7,709 bases of DNA from Ignavibacteria bacterium UBA5771 (GTDB lineage: Bacteria > Bacteroidota > Ignavibacteria > Kapaibacteriales > UBA2268): NCBI GenBank assembly GCA_002418685.1, contig DIEP01000089.1:14376-22084 (forward strand), given 5' to 3'. The position numbers were made by a program, and so were the translations under genes. Every line of letters starts with the position of its first letter. Within the stretch, counting starts at the first letter, position 1. Positions 5,817 to 7,709 of the stretch are shown here, piece by piece. The notes below the pieces were generated by a model. It was not told the DNA's origin. It saw only the letters and a program-made list of their open reading frames with translations, and ran no database searches.

Positions 5817-7166
5817 TTAAAATCCTCCAACCCCAACACGACCACGTATTCTGCCCGATTTCATAAACCCATCGTAATGCCTCATAAGCAATTGTGATTC
5901 AACTTGTTGCAATGTATCAAGTGCAACGCCAACTATAATAAGTAAACTTGTGCCACCAAAGAACGAAGCAAATGATGATGTAACAGAAAAAATGTTCATT
6001 AAGAACGTTGGCAATATAGCTACAATTGCTAAGAAAAACGAACCTGGCAATGTTATAAGAGTCAAAATTCTTTCAATATATTCAGAAGTTGGTTTGCCCG
6101 GACGAATACCCGGAATAAAGCCACCTTGTTTTTTCATATTATCCGAAATTTCTTGCGGATTAAAGACGATTGCTGTATAAAAATATGTAAAGAATATAAT
6201 TAATATAGCATAGAAAAAGGCATAAACAAATGAACTTTCGCTGAACATTTTAGCAAGATACATCATAGATGGACTGTTTGGGAAAAAACTTAATACTGTA
6301 TTTGGAATAAAAATCAATGCTTGAGCAAAGATAATTGGCATAACTCCTGCAGTATTAACTCGCAATGGAATATATTGAGTTGTCCCACCATATACTTTAC
6401 GACCAACTTGCCGCCGCGCATATTGGACAGGTATTCTCCTTGCACCCTGAGTCACAAGTATAACCGCAGCGATAATACCAACTAAAAGTGCCAATAAAAT
6501 AAGTTCAATCACCCAAGAACGTGAGCCTACAGCAATCAAATTCCATTCTTGCCACAATGCTGACGGGAGGCGTGCCATAATACCTATTGCAATAATTAGA
6601 GATATACCATTTCCTATACCTTTTTCAGTAATTTGCTCGCCAAGCCACATCATAAAAATAACGCCAGCAGTCAAAACAAAAATGGTTGAAATGAAGAAAA
6701 GAACACCACCATCGGGAACAACAGGCATTCCACTTGAAGTATGCTGAGCATTCAACTTAACTGCAAATCCCCAAGATTGTAACATACAAATTGGGACAGT
6801 TGCCATTCTTGTCCATTGGTTAATTTTTCGGCGTCCCTCTTCACCCTCTTTTTGCATCTTTTGAATTTGAGGAACAACGATGCCAAGTAATTGGAAAATA
6901 ATTGAAGAAGTAATGTAGGGCATTATACCCAAAGCAAATATGGCAGCATTAGAAAAAGCACCACCGACAAACATATCGAACAAACCAAAAAGTGTGTTCG
7001 ATGATTGTGTGGAATTTGATGATTCAAGTGCTGCAAAATCTATACCCGGCAGGGTAATAAATGCGCCAATTCTTACAACGACTAAAATACCAAGTGTAAA
7101 CAGGATTTTATATCTTAAATCTTCTATTTTAAATATATTCTGAACTGTTTGAGTGAAACTAGCCAT
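5817..7166 (-). CDS. secY: Preprotein translocase subunit SecY
   Basis: SecY forms the protein-conducting channel of the inner membrane with SecE and works with SecA. The 449-residue product shows the expected ten-TM layout. The first SecY signature covers the plug region, GLFDMFVGGAFSNAAIFALG (61-80), and is followed by IMPYITSSII. The second signature starts at WLGEQITEKGIGNGISLI (174-191). The large cytoplasmic loop ARRIPVQYARRQVGRKVYGG (242-261) has the basic residues used for SecA and ribosome contact. FNPQEISDNMKKQGGFIPGI (335-354) forms the next conserved cytoplasmic loop. The C-terminus ends with MKSGRIRGRVGVGGF. Ser/Thr/Asn-rich residues (48-58) sit in the first extracytoplasmic loop. 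Its ATG overlaps the rplO stop by eight bases; GGAGG (7185-7181) lies 14 bases upstream, inside rplO, farther than ideal. Confidence 0.98.
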   Translation of the reverse strand: MASFTQTVQNIFKIEDLRYKILFTLGILVVVRIGAFITLPGIDFAALESSNSTQSSNTLFGLFDMFVGGAFSNAAIFALGIMPYITSSIIFQLLGIVVPQIQKMQKEGEEGRRKINQWTRMATVPICMLQSWGFAVKLNAQHTSSGMPVVPDGGVLFFISTIFVLTAGVIFMMWLGEQITEKGIGNGISLIIAIGIMARLPSALWQEWNLIAVGSRSWVIELILLALLVGIIAAVILVTQGARRIPVQYARRQVGRKVYGGTTQYIPLRVNTAGVMPIIFAQALIFIPNTVLSFFPNSPSMMYLAKMFSESSFVYAFFYAILIIFFTYFYTAIVFNPQEISDNMKKQGGFIPGIRPGKPTSEYIERILTLITLPGSFFLAIVAILPTFLMNIFSVTSSFASFFGGTSLLIIVGVALDTLQQVESQLLMRHYDGFMKSGRIRGRVGVGGF

Positions 7167-7623
7167 TTATTATTGCTTTCCCTCCAACTGATTGTATTTT
7201 TTCTATTGCAGATGAAGAAAATGCATTAGCTTTTATTTCTAATGGCACATTAATATCTCCATTGCCAAGAATCTTTACAGGTAGATTTTTATGGTTAACT
7301 ACGCCTAATTTATATAGTAAATCAATATCAATTATTTCTTCTTTTGTAAAACGATTTTGTTCATATAATTCTTGCAATCTACTAAGATTAACAATTTGAA
7401 CTTCAATTCTGAATGGATTACGGAAGCCGAATTTTGGTACTCGTCTGCTCAATGGCATTTGTCCACCTTCGAAGAATGCGGGAATATGTGATCCACGCCT
7501 CGAACGCTGTCCTTTATTTCCACGAGTAGCTGTGCCGCCTCTTCCCGAACCAGTTCCGCGTCCTAATCTTTTATTATTCTTTGTTGCTCCTTTTGGAATT
7601 GTCAAATTTCCCAAATGTTTCAT
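7159..7623 (-). CDS. rplO: 50S ribosomal protein L15
   Basis: L15 is a late-assembly protein of the large subunit that binds 23S rRNA. At 154 residues the protein has family length. Its Gly/Arg/Lys-rich extended N-terminal part includes RLGRGTGSGRGGTATRGNKG (19-38) and QRSRRGSHIPAFFEGGQMPL (39-58), followed by SRRVPKFGFRNP (59-70). The globular C-terminal domain contains the L15 signature region from VKILGNGDI (116-124) to AIEKIQSVGGKAII (139-152). The start at 7623 is well supported by GGAG (7632-7629) five bases upstream. It lies 14 bases after rpmD and overlaps secY by eight bases, so translation of the two is probably coupled. Confidence 0.98.
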   Translation of the reverse strand: MKHLGNLTIPKGATKNNKRLGRGTGSGRGGTATRGNKGQRSRRGSHIPAFFEGGQMPLSRRVPKFGFRNPFRIEVQIVNLSRLQELYEQNRFTKEEIIDIDLLYKLGVVNHKNLPVKILGNGDINVPLEIKANAFSSSAIEKIQSVGGKAIING

Positions 7624-7637
7624 CTTTGCTCCATTAA

Positions 7638-7709
7638 TTAATCAGGTAATTTTTCAACTTTAACTAAATGCTCTACTTTTCTAATCATTCCCCAAGTCTG
7701 TGGATTATC
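7638..7709 (-). CDS. rpmD: 50S ribosomal protein L30, C-terminal end only (5' part outside the window)
   Basis: The last 23 codons of a frame end at TAA (7640-7638) and enter from beyond the right edge of the window. The visible peptide, DNPQTWGMIRKVEHLVKVEK plus LPD, matches the end of L30. In that family a T/N-P-x-x-x-G-M-I-x-K-V-x-H-L-V motif closes the short ferredoxin-like fold. Its position directly before rplO is the standard spc operon order. L30 is a small large-subunit protein, usually about 60 residues, so roughly two thirds of the gene is missing from the window. Confidence 0.9.
   Translation of the reverse strand, partial: DNPQTWGMIRKVEHLVKVEKLPD

Noticed and set aside
5950..6180. 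76-codon plus-strand frame opposite secY
   Set aside because: Antisense shadow of the SecY coding sequence; no independent support.

Overview
The window is visibly A+T-rich and all genes lie on the minus strand, so it reads right to left. It holds the distal half of the bacterial spc ribosomal-protein operon fused to the alpha operon: the end of rpmD (L30), rplO (L15), secY, map, infA (IF-1), rpmJ (L36), rpsM (S13), rpsK (S11), rpoA and rplQ (L17). A 13-bp hairpin with a U-run closes this unit at about 1835-1871. After about 230 non-coding bases, the last 1.6 kb (1-1604) is the 5' part of a large DUF2723-family membrane protein that runs off the window edge.

The content suggests a member of the FCB group (Bacteroidota, or the Chlorobiota/Ignavibacteria/Kapabacteria side of it). 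The evidence is the secY-map-infA-rpmJ order without adk, a 38-residue L36 lacking all zinc-binding cysteines, an L17 with a long low-complexity tail, and a DUF2723 neighbour. Several genes carry readable Shine-Dalgarno-like sequences (GGAG before rplO, rpsM and rpoA). That fits the Chlorobiota/Ignavibacteria side somewhat better than typical Bacteroidia, but this placement is inference.

The genes work together in gene expression. L30, L15, L36 and L17 are large-subunit proteins and S13 and S11 are small-subunit proteins. IF-1 acts in initiation, RpoA nucleates RNA polymerase, SecY forms the export channel and MAP trims the initiator methionine from new proteins. Spacing from rpmD to rpoA is tight (an 8-bp overlap, otherwise gaps of about 8-25 bases), which supports co-transcription.

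Two departures from the usual layout stand out. rpsD (S4) is absent from between rpsK and rpoA, where only 19 bases remain. A 168-base A+T-rich gap separates rpoA from rplQ and contains a plausible Bacteroidota-type promoter. L17 also carries an unusual tail of about 110 residues. I found no CRISPR array, mobile element, tRNA or rRNA, and no new defence or metabolic system. This is essentially a core housekeeping locus with some lineage-specific features.
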